Source: Porphyromonadaceae bacterium UBA2720
GTDB taxonomy: Bacteria; Bacteroidota; Bacteroidia; Bacteroidales; Muribaculaceae
Reading direction: 5' to 3'
DNA: 6,433 bases
NCBI GenBank assembly: GCA_002353885.1
Contig: DEKO01000184.1
Location: forward strand, 2,825 to 9,257
Numbering within the stretch: position 1 is the stretch's first letter; each line of letters begins with the position of its first letter. Positions 1-5,447 of the stretch are shown here, one piece after another. The translations under genes and the position numbers were made by a program. The notes beneath the pieces are model-generated. The model was not told where the DNA came from, searched no databases, and was given only the letters and a program-made list of their open reading frames with translations.

Positions 1-491
1 TGGTCAACGCCTACGACAACACCGTCGCCTACGCCGACTATGTGCTCAGTCGCGTCATGGCCACGCTTGACGCCAGTGGCCGCCGCGCCGTCATGCTCTA
101 CACTAGCGATCATGGTGAGGACATTTTCGACGACAGTCGCGGACGCTTCCTCCACGCATCGCCCATTCCCACCTACTACCAGCTGCGCGTGCCCTTCATC
201 GCCTGGGCCACCGACTCGTGGCGTCAGGCACACCCCGCACAATGGCAGACGCTGGCCGGCAACTCGCAGAAGCCCATCTCGACCAACATGGTGATGTACC
301 ACACATTGCTCGACATGGCTGGCATTCGCACCCGTCTCTTGCGGCCTGACTTGGCGCTGAGCAACGCGGCCTTCCAGCCCGTGCAGCGCCTCTATGTCAA
401 CGACCACAACGAGCTGCGAACACTCGACAACTGCGGGCTCAAGCCGCTCGACATCGACCAGTTCAACCGCTATCGTCTCCAGTTCCCCTGA
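1..491 (+). CDS. Phosphoethanolamine transferase / sulfatase-fold enzyme, C-terminal part (5' truncated by window)
   Basis: The reading frame is open from base 3 to the TGA at 489-491 and gives the last 162 residues of a longer protein. The start lies before the window; internal ATG or GTG codons near 40 are not real starts. The fragment begins with a YDNTVAYADYVL stretch. It then has TSDHGED, with the metal-binding Asp-His pair at fragment residues 36-37 (bases 108-113), and FLHASP with a further His at bases 153-155. A YYQLRVPFIAW segment follows. In the EptA/EptC and LTA-synthase group of the alkaline phosphatase superfamily, SDHGE and the following LH motif hold the catalytic zinc, and the Q-VPF-W stretch is typical. 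These enzymes are inner-membrane proteins with a periplasmic catalytic domain that adds phosphoethanolamine to lipid A or other glycans. The exact acceptor cannot be told from this part. It is probably co-transcribed with the LRR gene 3 bp downstream. Confidence 0.85.
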   Translation, partial: VNAYDNTVAYADYVLSRVMATLDASGRRAVMLYTSDHGEDIFDDSRGRFLHASPIPTYYQLRVPFIAWATDSWRQAHPAQWQTLAGNSQKPISTNMVMYHTLLDMAGIRTRLLRPDLALSNAAFQPVQRLYVNDHNELRTLDNCGLKPLDIDQFNRYRLQFP

Positions 492-494
492 CCG

Positions 495-1172
495 ATGAAT
501 AAATTGAATGCAGTAGGATTGTTTGTCGTCTTGGCCATGGTGAGTCTGATGACCCTGGCGCAGGGACGCATTGCCCGCATCAAGCAGGGCATCTTTCTCT
601 ACAGCAACTGGGACGCGCCCCACATGACGCTCGACACCTGTCTGGACATGAGCATCACCGAGGCACGCATACCCGACACCATCGTCCACAACGGCCGCGC
701 CTACCCTGTGGTTGAGATTGGCCCCGGCGCATTCCAGGGTTGCCACAATCTGACTACTGTCGTCTTGCCATCAACGATGGGCGGCATACTGAAAGGGGCT
801 TTCCACGACTGTCCTCGGTTGCGGGTGATTGTGAGCCGCAACCCTGTGCCCAATATCATCGAGGACATACACCCGTTCTATGGTGGAAAGTTCAAGGACA
901 TCTTCGAGCCCTATCATGCCCTGTCGACCATCCTGGTGGTGCCGCCGGGCTGCGAGGAGGCTTATCGCAACACTAAGGGCTGGCGCGAGTTCCGCGTCAT
1001 CCAGTCGACCATGCCCACCGGCGATGAGCTCAAGGTGGATGAGATCGAGCTGCGCATCAACGAGCTGGAGAGCCAGCTCACCCGTGCACGTGCCCAGGTG
1101 CGCCGCCTCGAGGCCGAACTCGATGCCCTCAAGGGCGCGGTGTCGCCAGAACCATCAAAAGTAGCTCAGTAG
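495..1172 (+). CDS. Secreted BspA-type leucine-rich-repeat protein with C-terminal coiled coil
   Basis: This 225-residue protein starts with a signal peptide: Lys3, a hydrophobic run at about 6-22, and likely cleavage near LA-QG at 22-24. No lipobox cysteine is visible. Residues about 68-115 form two LRR_5 (BspA-like) units, recognisable by IGPGAFQGCHNL, the VVLPST strand and a second GAFHDCPRL. Residues 145-170 (ILVVPPGCEEAYRNTKGW, then REFRVIQ) match the usual cap of BspA domains, normally written as VPAG-KEAY---GW--F--I. Residues about 177-213 are rich in Glu, Leu and Arg with heptad spacing and should form a coiled coil. BspA-type repeats in this phylum usually mediate adhesion or protein binding at the cell surface. 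The repeat region here is very short for the family, so a small accessory protein is more likely than a large adhesin. The ATG at 495 is chosen because it gives the signal peptide and lies 3 bp after the preceding stop. Confidence 0.85.
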   Translation: MNKLNAVGLFVVLAMVSLMTLAQGRIARIKQGIFLYSNWDAPHMTLDTCLDMSITEARIPDTIVHNGRAYPVVEIGPGAFQGCHNLTTVVLPSTMGGILKGAFHDCPRLRVIVSRNPVPNIIEDIHPFYGGKFKDIFEPYHALSTILVVPPGCEEAYRNTKGWREFRVIQSTMPTGDELKVDEIELRINELESQLTRARAQVRRLEAELDALKGAVSPEPSKVAQ

Positions 1173-1282
1173 TGGTTCGGCCGATACCTGATTGTTGTAG
1201 GGCCTCGGCATGCCGCATGCACGCTATGTGATTTCAAATTATATTTAAGAAAAATTGCGCACGTTCGGTTGCGAGCTATAGG

Positions 1283-1308
1283 TTCGCGTTTGATTCGCGT
1301 AATTCGCG
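1283..1308. repeat. Three short TTCGCG direct repeats
   Basis: TTCGCG occurs at 1283-1288, 1294-1299 and 1303-1308, with steps of 11 and 9 bp, joined by short TTTGA/TAA linkers. From memory, similar runs of 'attcgcg/attcgtg' are scattered in Bacteroidales intergenic DNA. No function is visible. Confidence 0.5.
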
Positions 1309-1368
1309 GTTTATTACTTTTTCAGCGGCCTTAAGTTAGAAGAGGGTAGGGGGAGTGTGTCACCCACC

Positions 1369-1389
1369 GGCATTATGCATTGTGCATTA
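1369..1389. repeat. Three 7-bp tandem units (TGCATTA-like)
   Basis: The units are GGCATTA (1369-1375), TGCATTG (1376-1382) and TGCATTA (1383-1389). This simple degenerate repeat ends 4 bp before the stop codon of the minus-strand kinase gene. Low-complexity repeats of this kind are familiar from Bacteroidales spacers and may just be slippage products. Confidence 0.55.
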
Positions 1390-1393
1390 CTTG

Positions 1394-2743
1394 TTAATCC
1401 CCTTCTATAATACTGTTTTCGTAGTATATAAATACCTTCTTGGCGTGGATGCGCTGCTGGATGGTCACCTCATAGTGGGTGCAATGTTCGGTCAGGGCAT
1501 ACTCAATCTCGGACAATTCCTTCGAAGTGAAACGTGAGCGAATCTCCAGCATATATTTAGGCATGGCAACGATGCGTCCCTCGCGGCTTAGGCGGTTCCA
1601 GTCGACCCATACGTAATCGCCACGACTCAGCGTGTCCAGGTGTTCGCGCAGGTGGGTGGCGGCATTGGTGGCGTCGATGCGGCGGTAGCCCTCGGCGATG
1701 GCCTCGTCCACCAGGTGCTGCCGCGCGTCGCGCTCGGCCTGCTGTTGCCGCAGCTCGCCGTTGGCCATGTTGAGCGCGGCCAGACTGTCGTTCAGTCCCT
1801 TGAGGCGGCGCACCAGGCTGTCCTGCTCACGCATGGCATCACCCACCACCGTCGAGGTCTCCTCCAGCAGCTGGTGCAGCGAGTCGACCCGCTGGCTGGT
1901 AGCCGTGTCGGTGGTATGGCCCGTGCGCGCCAGGACATAAGTGCTGCCCACGGCCAGTGCCAGCAGCAGGGTGGCGGCGCCAGCGATGGCCGCGATGCGG
2001 CGGCGTGTGGCGCGGTGCCGCAGGTCGGCCTGCAGCTCGTCGACACTCGGGTAGCGCTCGTTGATGGGCAGCAGGCAGCGCGCGATGGGCCGACGATAGA
2101 GGCCGCCTAGGTCCATCTGCTTGAGCACCATGCCCAGGCTGTAGATGTCGTTGCGAACGTCGGGCTGCGACGCGGTGGCCTGCTCGGGGGCCATATAGCT
2201 CACGGTGCCCGCGGGTTGCTTGAGCGTGGTGTGCGCGTCGGTGTCGGCAAGCCCGAAGTCTATCACCTTCACCGACTGACCAGTGTTGGTGACCATGATG
2301 TTGCTGGGCTTGATGTCACGGTGCACAACACCCTGGCTGTGAATGTGTGACAGGGCATCCATTAACTGGTGTGCCACCTGGCGGCGCTCGTCGCGAGAGT
2401 GCGAGCCGGCAGACAACCACTCCTTCAACGTCGCACCGTTAACCCACTCCATGACGATGCAGCGGCCCAAGCCCGGCACATCCTCAAGGCTTTTGGCTTC
2501 GACCACACCCGGATGTTGCAACCGGGACATGATCTCAAACTCCTTGACCAGCAGCTCACGATAAGCCATCTGCTGCGACTCGGCAGGAGCCAGGGCCTTG
2601 AGCATCGACCAGCGCCCATACCGTTTGGCGCGGGCCAGCACATAGTGCCCGTGTTCACCCAGCATCTCCAATTCGGTAAAGTGGTCGTTGATGGCCTCAA
2701 ATGAGTCTACTACTATGCCCGATGTCGACGAGTCGGTTGTCAT
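1394..2743 (-). CDS. Membrane-anchored Hanks-type Ser/Thr protein kinase with extracytoplasmic coiled-coil domain
   Basis: The 449-residue product has an N-terminal kinase domain at about 20-243. Visible motifs are Lys49 in SMLKAL (VAIK lysine), Glu68 nine residues before HPG (helix C glutamate), HRDIKPSNI with Asp143, Lys145 and Asn148, DFG at 162-164, GT-SYMAPEQ with Glu187, Asp199 in NDIYSLG, and Arg230 near the end. All catalytic residues are therefore present. Two features are odd. The glycine-rich loop is degenerate (LGEHGHYVLA, with two of three glycines lost). The C-lobe is about 30 residues shorter than in PknB-type kinases between YSLGMVL and the final RYPSVDEL helix. A transmembrane helix lies at about 249-271, preceded by RRR, so the kinase should be cytoplasmic. 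Outside is a coiled coil (about 285-345) and a roughly 70-residue tail, not PASTA, that I do not recognise. The gene follows the 191-aa protein by 52 bp with no promoter visible between them. Confidence 0.93.
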   Translation of the reverse strand: MTTDSSTSGIVVDSFEAINDHFTELEMLGEHGHYVLARAKRYGRWSMLKALAPAESQQMAYRELLVKEFEIMSRLQHPGVVEAKSLEDVPGLGRCIVMEWVNGATLKEWLSAGSHSRDERRQVAHQLMDALSHIHSQGVVHRDIKPSNIMVTNTGQSVKVIDFGLADTDAHTTLKQPAGTVSYMAPEQATASQPDVRNDIYSLGMVLKQMDLGGLYRRPIARCLLPINERYPSVDELQADLRHRATRRRIAAIAGAATLLLALAVGSTYVLARTGHTTDTATSQRVDSLHQLLEETSTVVGDAMREQDSLVRRLKGLNDSLAALNMANGELRQQQAERDARQHLVDEAIAEGYRRIDATNAATHLREHLDTLSRGDYVWVDWNRLSREGRIVAMPKYMLEIRSRFTSKELSEIEYALTEHCTHYEVTIQQRIHAKKVFIYYENSIIEGD

Positions 2744-2795
2744 TTAATGTATCGCTTTGGGTTTAGTTCTTAGAATACGAGATCTCCGAGTTAAG

Positions 2796-3371
2796 TTATT
2801 TGACGGCGGGAATCACTTTAAAATTCACTCCATGGCTCTTGCCGCAGACGTAGCACCGTGGAGCCATGCTTTGGTGCACCAGATTGTCAAGATATAATGG
2901 CTGGCCTTGAATAAAAAGGTGGCAGGTGAATGTGTCGCCCACTGTGAGCTTGCTGTTCTCGCTGTGTTCGACCACAAACTGAGCACCACCCAAGTGACGG
3001 GCCAACACGACGTGATTGCCCGACCATCGCAGCTCTATATGGTCGCGAGGCGACAAGTCGCTATCGACATTGATGCTCTCAGACAATACAGTGTCACTAC
3101 CCTCATTAATGTTTGTGTTAAACGATGCAAAGTCGTGATAGCCAGCGTAAATGGAGAGAGCGTCCAGGGTAGATGCATTGGGCTGAGTAGTGCTGTTCAC
3201 ATAGCCCCACAGGCGCATCAGCGTGCTCTGGCTAATGGCTCGTCCCAACTGTTGCTTGATGTCCTCACTTAGACGCTTGAACTCGCTGGGTGTGTTCACA
3301 CCATGGCCTAGACGCAACTCTACCGACAACCGCAATGCCGCCAACTTCTCTTTATTGATATCTTCGCTCAT
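2796..3371 (-). CDS. Putative DNA-binding-like regulatory protein (HTH-like N-terminus, CxxC C-terminus)
   Basis: I chose the ATG at 3371 (191 residues). A TTG at 3407 would add 12 residues but falls inside a predicted leader hairpin. Residues about 27-85 run through FKRLSEDIKQQLGRAISQ, STLMRLWGYV, then STLDALSIYAGYHDFASF. This is a helical arrangement very common at the N-terminus of Bacteroidetes proteins, and it resembles a helix-turn-helix with a recognition helix around STLMRLWGY. Residues 85-105 are a low-complexity, acidic/Asn-rich linker. Residues 106-191 look like a small beta-rich domain: DHIELRW, FVVEHSENSKLTVGDTF, LFIQGQPLYLDNL. It ends in CYVCGKSH (Cys173, Cys176, His180), which could bind a metal with His166, but one CxxC pair is weak evidence. 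The kinase gene follows directly, so it may be a substrate or regulator. DNA binding is inferred from fold resemblance, not shown. Confidence 0.75.
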   Translation of the reverse strand: MSEDINKEKLAALRLSVELRLGHGVNTPSEFKRLSEDIKQQLGRAISQSTLMRLWGYVNSTTQPNASTLDALSIYAGYHDFASFNTNINEGSDTVLSESINVDSDLSPRDHIELRWSGNHVVLARHLGGAQFVVEHSENSKLTVGDTFTCHLFIQGQPLYLDNLVHQSMAPRCYVCGKSHGVNFKVIPAVK

Positions 3372-3408
3372 CGTTTTTTCTGAATTTAGTTTAAGAATAT
3401 AACTCAAG

Positions 3409-3428
3409 ACTCTTAAGCATTGAAGAGT
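3409..3428 (-). promoter_or_regulatory. Hairpin in the 5' leader of the kinase operon
   Basis: On the minus strand, ACTCTT and AAGAGT form a perfect 6-bp stem around an 8-base loop. It lies between the predicted transcription start (about 3444) and the ATG at 3371, roughly 40 bases before the start codon. It could affect translation or RNA stability. The stem is short and may be chance. Confidence 0.35.
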
Positions 3429-3447
3429 TGCCCAAGAAAACCCGCTA

Positions 3448-3479
3448 CAAAAATAATGGTTTTATTTCAATCGCCCAAA
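3448..3479 (-). promoter_or_regulatory. Bacteroidetes housekeeping promoter for the regulator-kinase operon
   Basis: Reading the minus strand, TTTG at 3479-3476 is followed by exactly 20 bp and then TATTTTTG at 3455-3448. This fits the sigma-ABfr consensus (TTTG at -33, TAnnTTTG at -7) with ideal spacing. Transcription should start near 3444, giving a leader of about 73 bases before the ATG at 3371. No second promoter is seen in the 52 bp before the kinase gene, so both genes probably share this one. Confidence 0.8.
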
Positions 3480-3540
3480 TACTGACACACAAACTGTTTT
3501 ACAAACAAATGTTAAATCCCGCCAGTTGCGCTAAAAAATG

Positions 3541-3591
3541 CAAAATGAAACAAAATGAAATGGAGTGATGGTGATTTGAAATAAAATGAAA
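3541..3591. repeat. AAAATGAAA repeats between divergent promoters
   Basis: CAAAATGAAA occurs twice in direct tandem (3541-3550 and 3551-3560). TAAAATGAAA follows at 3582-3591, so AAAATGAAA is present three times; related TTTGAAAT lies at 3575-3582. The 10-bp period puts A-tracts on the same face of the helix. The block lies upstream of both divergent promoters, so it could be a bent or UP-like element or a set of regulator half-sites. Confidence 0.6.
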
Positions 3592-3606
3592 TTCAATGTT
3601 TTGAAT
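3591..3606. promoter_or_regulatory. Perfect dyad ATTCAA-N4-TTGAAT, possible operator
   Basis: The arms ATTCAA (3591-3596) and TTGAAT (3601-3606) are separated by TGTT. The dyad covers the place where the -33 element of the adjacent plus-strand promoter would lie, and no good TTTG box exists there. A regulator bound here could repress or activate the small gene. The role is inferred from position only. Confidence 0.45.
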
Positions 3607-3615
3607 ATATTCTAT

Positions 3616-3623
3616 TAACTTTG
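3616..3623 (+). promoter_or_regulatory. -7 element of promoter for the 62-aa gene
   Basis: TAACTTTG matches TAnnTTTG exactly and is followed by C, as in many Bacteroidetes promoters. Transcription should start near 3627, leaving a leader of about 80 bases. The -33 region (about 3591-3596) lacks TTTG, so the promoter may be weak or depend on an activator. Confidence 0.65.
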
Positions 3624-3629
3624 CACAAA

Positions 3630-3650
3630 GTTTAGAGCAAAACTCTAAAC
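3630..3650 (+). promoter_or_regulatory. Perfect 8-bp inverted repeat at the predicted transcript 5' end
   Basis: GTTTAGAG (3630-3637), loop CAAAA (3638-3642), CTCTAAAC (3643-3650). The stem is perfect and begins within a few bases of the expected transcription start. In RNA it would be a 5' hairpin; in DNA it could be an operator just downstream of the promoter. Both readings fit. Confidence 0.6.
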
Positions 3651-3685
3651 AATAGTAACTCAATGCCGTGTCTGCGGCAACTATT
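3651..3685 (+). promoter_or_regulatory. Second leader stem-loop before the 62-aa gene
   Basis: TGCCG (3664-3668) pairs with CGGCA (3675-3679) around a 6-base loop. Outer AATAGT (3651-3656) can pair with ACTATT (3680-3685), leaving 7 bases bulged on the left side only. Directly after it comes an AT-rich, unstructured stretch leading to the ATG. Together with the preceding hairpin it makes most of the leader structured. No known riboswitch class is recognised. Confidence 0.4.
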
Positions 3686-3708
3686 TATTAATTCTTTATT
3701 GTCTCATT

Positions 3709-3897
3709 ATGGCACAAGTATTTACCTGCAAACTCAAGGAGCCACGGGCGGGCATGCCGCGTGGCACAGTCATCCAAGTCATGTCTAGTTTCTCTTCGCC
3801 GTCCGAGTATGAGATTGCTGACGAGTGCGAACGTCAGTTTGGCAAAAAAGCTCGTGATGCGCAATACAAAGGTTACTGGGAAATCAAGAAAAACTGA
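3709..3897 (+). CDS. Small protein of unknown function, 62 aa
   Basis: This is a short gene with its own promoter and leader, which argues that it is real. The product begins MAQVFTCKLKEPRAGMPRG and looks like a small soluble alpha/beta domain. It has a first strand (VFTCKL), a turn with Pro-Gly, a second strand (TVIQVMSS), a Ser-rich turn (SSPSEYEI), a helix (EIADECERQFGKKARD), and a last strand (YWEIKKN). It has no signal peptide, membrane segment or catalytic motif. Cys7 and Cys40 are the only cysteines. I do not recognise the family with certainty, though the layout resembles small single-domain proteins widespread in Bacteroidales. It reads away from the regulator-kinase operon and ends 13 bp before the stop of the convergent MATE gene. 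The ATG at 3709 is preceded by AT-rich sequence without a Shine-Dalgarno, as usual in this phylum. Confidence 0.75.
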   Translation: MAQVFTCKLKEPRAGMPRGTVIQVMSSFSSPSEYEIADECERQFGKKARDAQYKGYWEIKKN

Positions 3898-3909
3898 CCT
3901 ATTCAGGTC
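3896..3909. terminator. Possible weak bidirectional terminator
   Basis: GACCT (3896-3900), loop ATTC, AGGTC (3905-3909) form a 5-bp hairpin. It is preceded by a run rich in A (3886-3893) and followed by CTTTAT, so each strand has some T's after the stem. It overlaps the TGA of the small gene and ends 2 bp before the MATE stop codon. The stem is short, so efficiency is doubtful. Confidence 0.35.
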
Positions 3910-3910
3910 T

Positions 3911-5266
3911 TTATGCCTTACGGTGCATGGTGCGCAACGCATGCAATGACAGGGGGATGGCCAGCACAAACGAGATGACATCGGCAACGGCCTGGGCCAT
4001 CTCGATGCCTGTCAGACCTAGCAGCCAGTGCCCCACAAACAATGCGGGCAGTAAGAAGATGCCATGACGTGCCGAGGCCATAATGACAGCCGGAACAGTG
4101 CGACGGATGTTCTGAAGATACATGTTGGACATCACGATGAAGCCACTCAATGGGAACGACAGGCACTGATAACGAAGTGCCTCGGCACCTATCTGGACCA
4201 CACCGGTGTCGTGTGAGACAAATAGAGCCACCAACGGGGTTGCGAACACATAGCCGGCCACGGCCAACAACGAGCAGTAGATGGTGAGCACCTCAACGCT
4301 GTGCCAGAATGCAGCACGAACGCGGCTGTAGTGCCCCGCACCATAGTTGAAACCACACACCGGTTGGAATCCCTGGCCGTAGCCAATCATGGCTGCACCG
4401 GCCAGCATGGCGATGCGGCCCACCACCGAGAAGGCGGCGATGGCCTCGTCGCCGTAGTATGATGCCATCAAGTTCAGACTGATGGCTGAGATGCTCATCA
4501 AGCCCTGACGTGCCAGCGAAGGCAGACCACCGGCCGAAATCTCGGCGTAGCGGTGCAGGGTGGGGCGGAACTGACTCAGACGTATCTCCAGACCGCCGTT
4601 GCGTCCTGCTAGAGCTAGCATCAGCAAGAACCCCAAGAACTGCGACACCGCGGTAGCGATGCCGGCACCACTGATGCCAAGATCCAGGCCGAAGATGAGC
4701 ACTGGGTCAAGCGCGATGTTGAGCACAGCACCTGACATGATGCCAAGCATAGCCAGGGTGGCATTGCCCTGATGACGCATCTGGTTGTTCAACGTATAGC
4801 ACCCCATGATGAATGGGGTGCCAATTAATATGTAGGTGAAATAGTCACGCGCGTAGGGCATGATGGTGGGTGTCGAGCCCAGGAAGTGCAGGATGGGGCC
4901 CATCAGCGCGAAGCCCAATGCGGCTATAACTATGCCGGTGGCCATCGATGACACCAGACCCACTGATGCCATGGTGCTGGCCTGGTCGATGTCCTGGCGA
5001 CCCAACGCACGAGAGATGTAGTTGCCCGACCCCTGGCCGAAGAACATGGCAATGGCTTGAATCAGTGCCATGTAGCTGAACACAATGCCCATGGCCGCAA
5101 CCGACTGCGTGTTGATTTGACCGACGAAGAACGTGTCGGCCAGGTTGTAGATGCCCGACACCAGCATGCTCACGATTGACGGAAGCGCCAACTGCGTCAC
5201 CAGACGGCTCACGGGCTGGGTGGTCATCTTGACAAACTTCTGTTGCTGGGCTTGCGAGGGCTTCAT
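3911..5266 (-). CDS. MATE-family multidrug/Na+ (or H+) antiporter
   Basis: This 451-residue inner-membrane protein has the length and about 12 hydrophobic helices expected for MATE exporters. It has two related halves. The first opens with LALPSIVSMLVSGIYNLADTF, and Asp43 is the acidic residue often conserved in helix 1. MATE-type signatures follow: FGQGSGNYISRALG (76-89), NATLAMLGIMSGAVLNIALDP (168-188), GLDLGISGAGIATAVSQ (193-209) and GYGQGFQPVCGFNYGAG (295-311). It resembles the MepA-like group; the exported compounds cannot be predicted. An ATG at 5320 would add 18 residues (including LYLCTLFLRT), but a TACCTTTG promoter element lies at 5302-5295, inside that extension. The ATG at 5266 is therefore the likely start, with a leader of about 24 bases. 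The gene diverges from dnaK and converges on the 62-aa gene. Confidence 0.94.
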   Translation of the reverse strand: MKPSQAQQQKFVKMTTQPVSRLVTQLALPSIVSMLVSGIYNLADTFFVGQINTQSVAAMGIVFSYMALIQAIAMFFGQGSGNYISRALGRQDIDQASTMASVGLVSSMATGIVIAALGFALMGPILHFLGSTPTIMPYARDYFTYILIGTPFIMGCYTLNNQMRHQGNATLAMLGIMSGAVLNIALDPVLIFGLDLGISGAGIATAVSQFLGFLLMLALAGRNGGLEIRLSQFRPTLHRYAEISAGGLPSLARQGLMSISAISLNLMASYYGDEAIAAFSVVGRIAMLAGAAMIGYGQGFQPVCGFNYGAGHYSRVRAAFWHSVEVLTIYCSLLAVAGYVFATPLVALFVSHDTGVVQIGAEALRYQCLSFPLSGFIVMSNMYLQNIRRTVPAVIMASARHGIFLLPALFVGHWLLGLTGIEMAQAVADVISFVLAIPLSLHALRTMHRKA

Positions 5267-5294
5267 TTTTGTGTCGGTTCTCAAAAAAAGCGTG

Positions 5295-5302
5295 CAAAGG
5301 TA
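5295..5302 (-). promoter_or_regulatory. -7 promoter element of the MATE gene
   Basis: On the minus strand TACCTTTG is followed by CACG, a classic Bacteroidetes -7 element. Transcription should start near 5291, only about 24 bases before the ATG at 5266. The region about 20 bp upstream lacks a clear TTTG, so the -33 part is weak. The element decides the choice of start codon. Confidence 0.7.
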
Positions 5303-5375
5303 CAACTTTTTATCCAACATCCACCGGTCTGCATCTAGATTTTAGTTTTTTTATGGGCTTTTTTTTGTAGGCTGC

Positions 5376-5417
5376 GGCATTGTCGCGGCCCAGTGCCTGC
5401 AACTCTGCCACAATGCC
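5376..5417. repeat. Inverted repeat GGCATTGT / ACAATGCC
   Basis: Perfect 8-bp arms at 5376-5383 and 5410-5417 enclose 26 bp that is itself GC-rich. It lies upstream of both the MATE and dnaK promoters, so it is probably not transcribed from either and may act as DNA. GGCATT also recurs at 5499-5504 and 5510-5515, around the sigma-54 promoter. Confidence 0.45.
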
Positions 5418-5424
5418 ATCTTAG

Positions 5425-5447
5425 TTCTTAATTTTTGATTCTTAATT
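5425..5447. repeat. TTCTTAATT direct repeat
   Basis: Identical 9-mers at 5425-5433 and 5439-5447 are separated by TTTGA. Runs of this type are common low-complexity sequence in Bacteroidales spacers; no role is suggested. Confidence 0.5.

Larger units (their letters stand above)
1173..1393. other. Convergent intergenic spacer, no gene
   Basis: This 221-bp spacer lies between two genes that converge. I see no ORF with coding character and no strong GC-rich hairpin followed by a T-run on either strand. A 10-bp palindrome CGGCATGCCG sits at 1206-1215, but it has no loop and no U-tract. The middle is AT-rich (about 1230-1256). The spacer also holds two sets of short degenerate repeats, listed separately. 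Confidence 0.7.

Noticed and set aside
1161..1187. GTAGCTCAGTAGTGGTTCG resembles tRNA D-arm and T-arm bits
   Set aside because: It overlaps the end of the LRR gene, the two bits are far too close together for a tRNA, and no acceptor or anticodon stem can be built.
1351..1365. GGGAGTG-TGT-CACCC as a terminator hairpin for the convergent genes
   Set aside because: Pairing is broken by mismatches after three base pairs, and no T-run follows on either strand.
1640..2110. A 156-codon open frame antisense to the kinase gene
   Set aside because: It is a mirror of the GC-rich codon pattern of the kinase coding region, with Val/Gly/Gln-rich low-information sequence and no promoter.
2779..2786. GAGATCTC palindrome between the two operon genes
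   Set aside because: It is only 8 bp with no flanking extension, and no promoter element is near, so chance is the simplest view.
2907..3272. A 121-codon open frame antisense to the DNA-binding-like protein
   Set aside because: The minus-strand frame has recognisable domain structure and a strong promoter; this frame has neither.
3407..3407. TTG start giving a 203-residue DNA-binding-like protein
   Set aside because: The extra residues do not match the usual family start, and the ATG at 3371 is a better codon and leaves a reasonable leader after the promoter.
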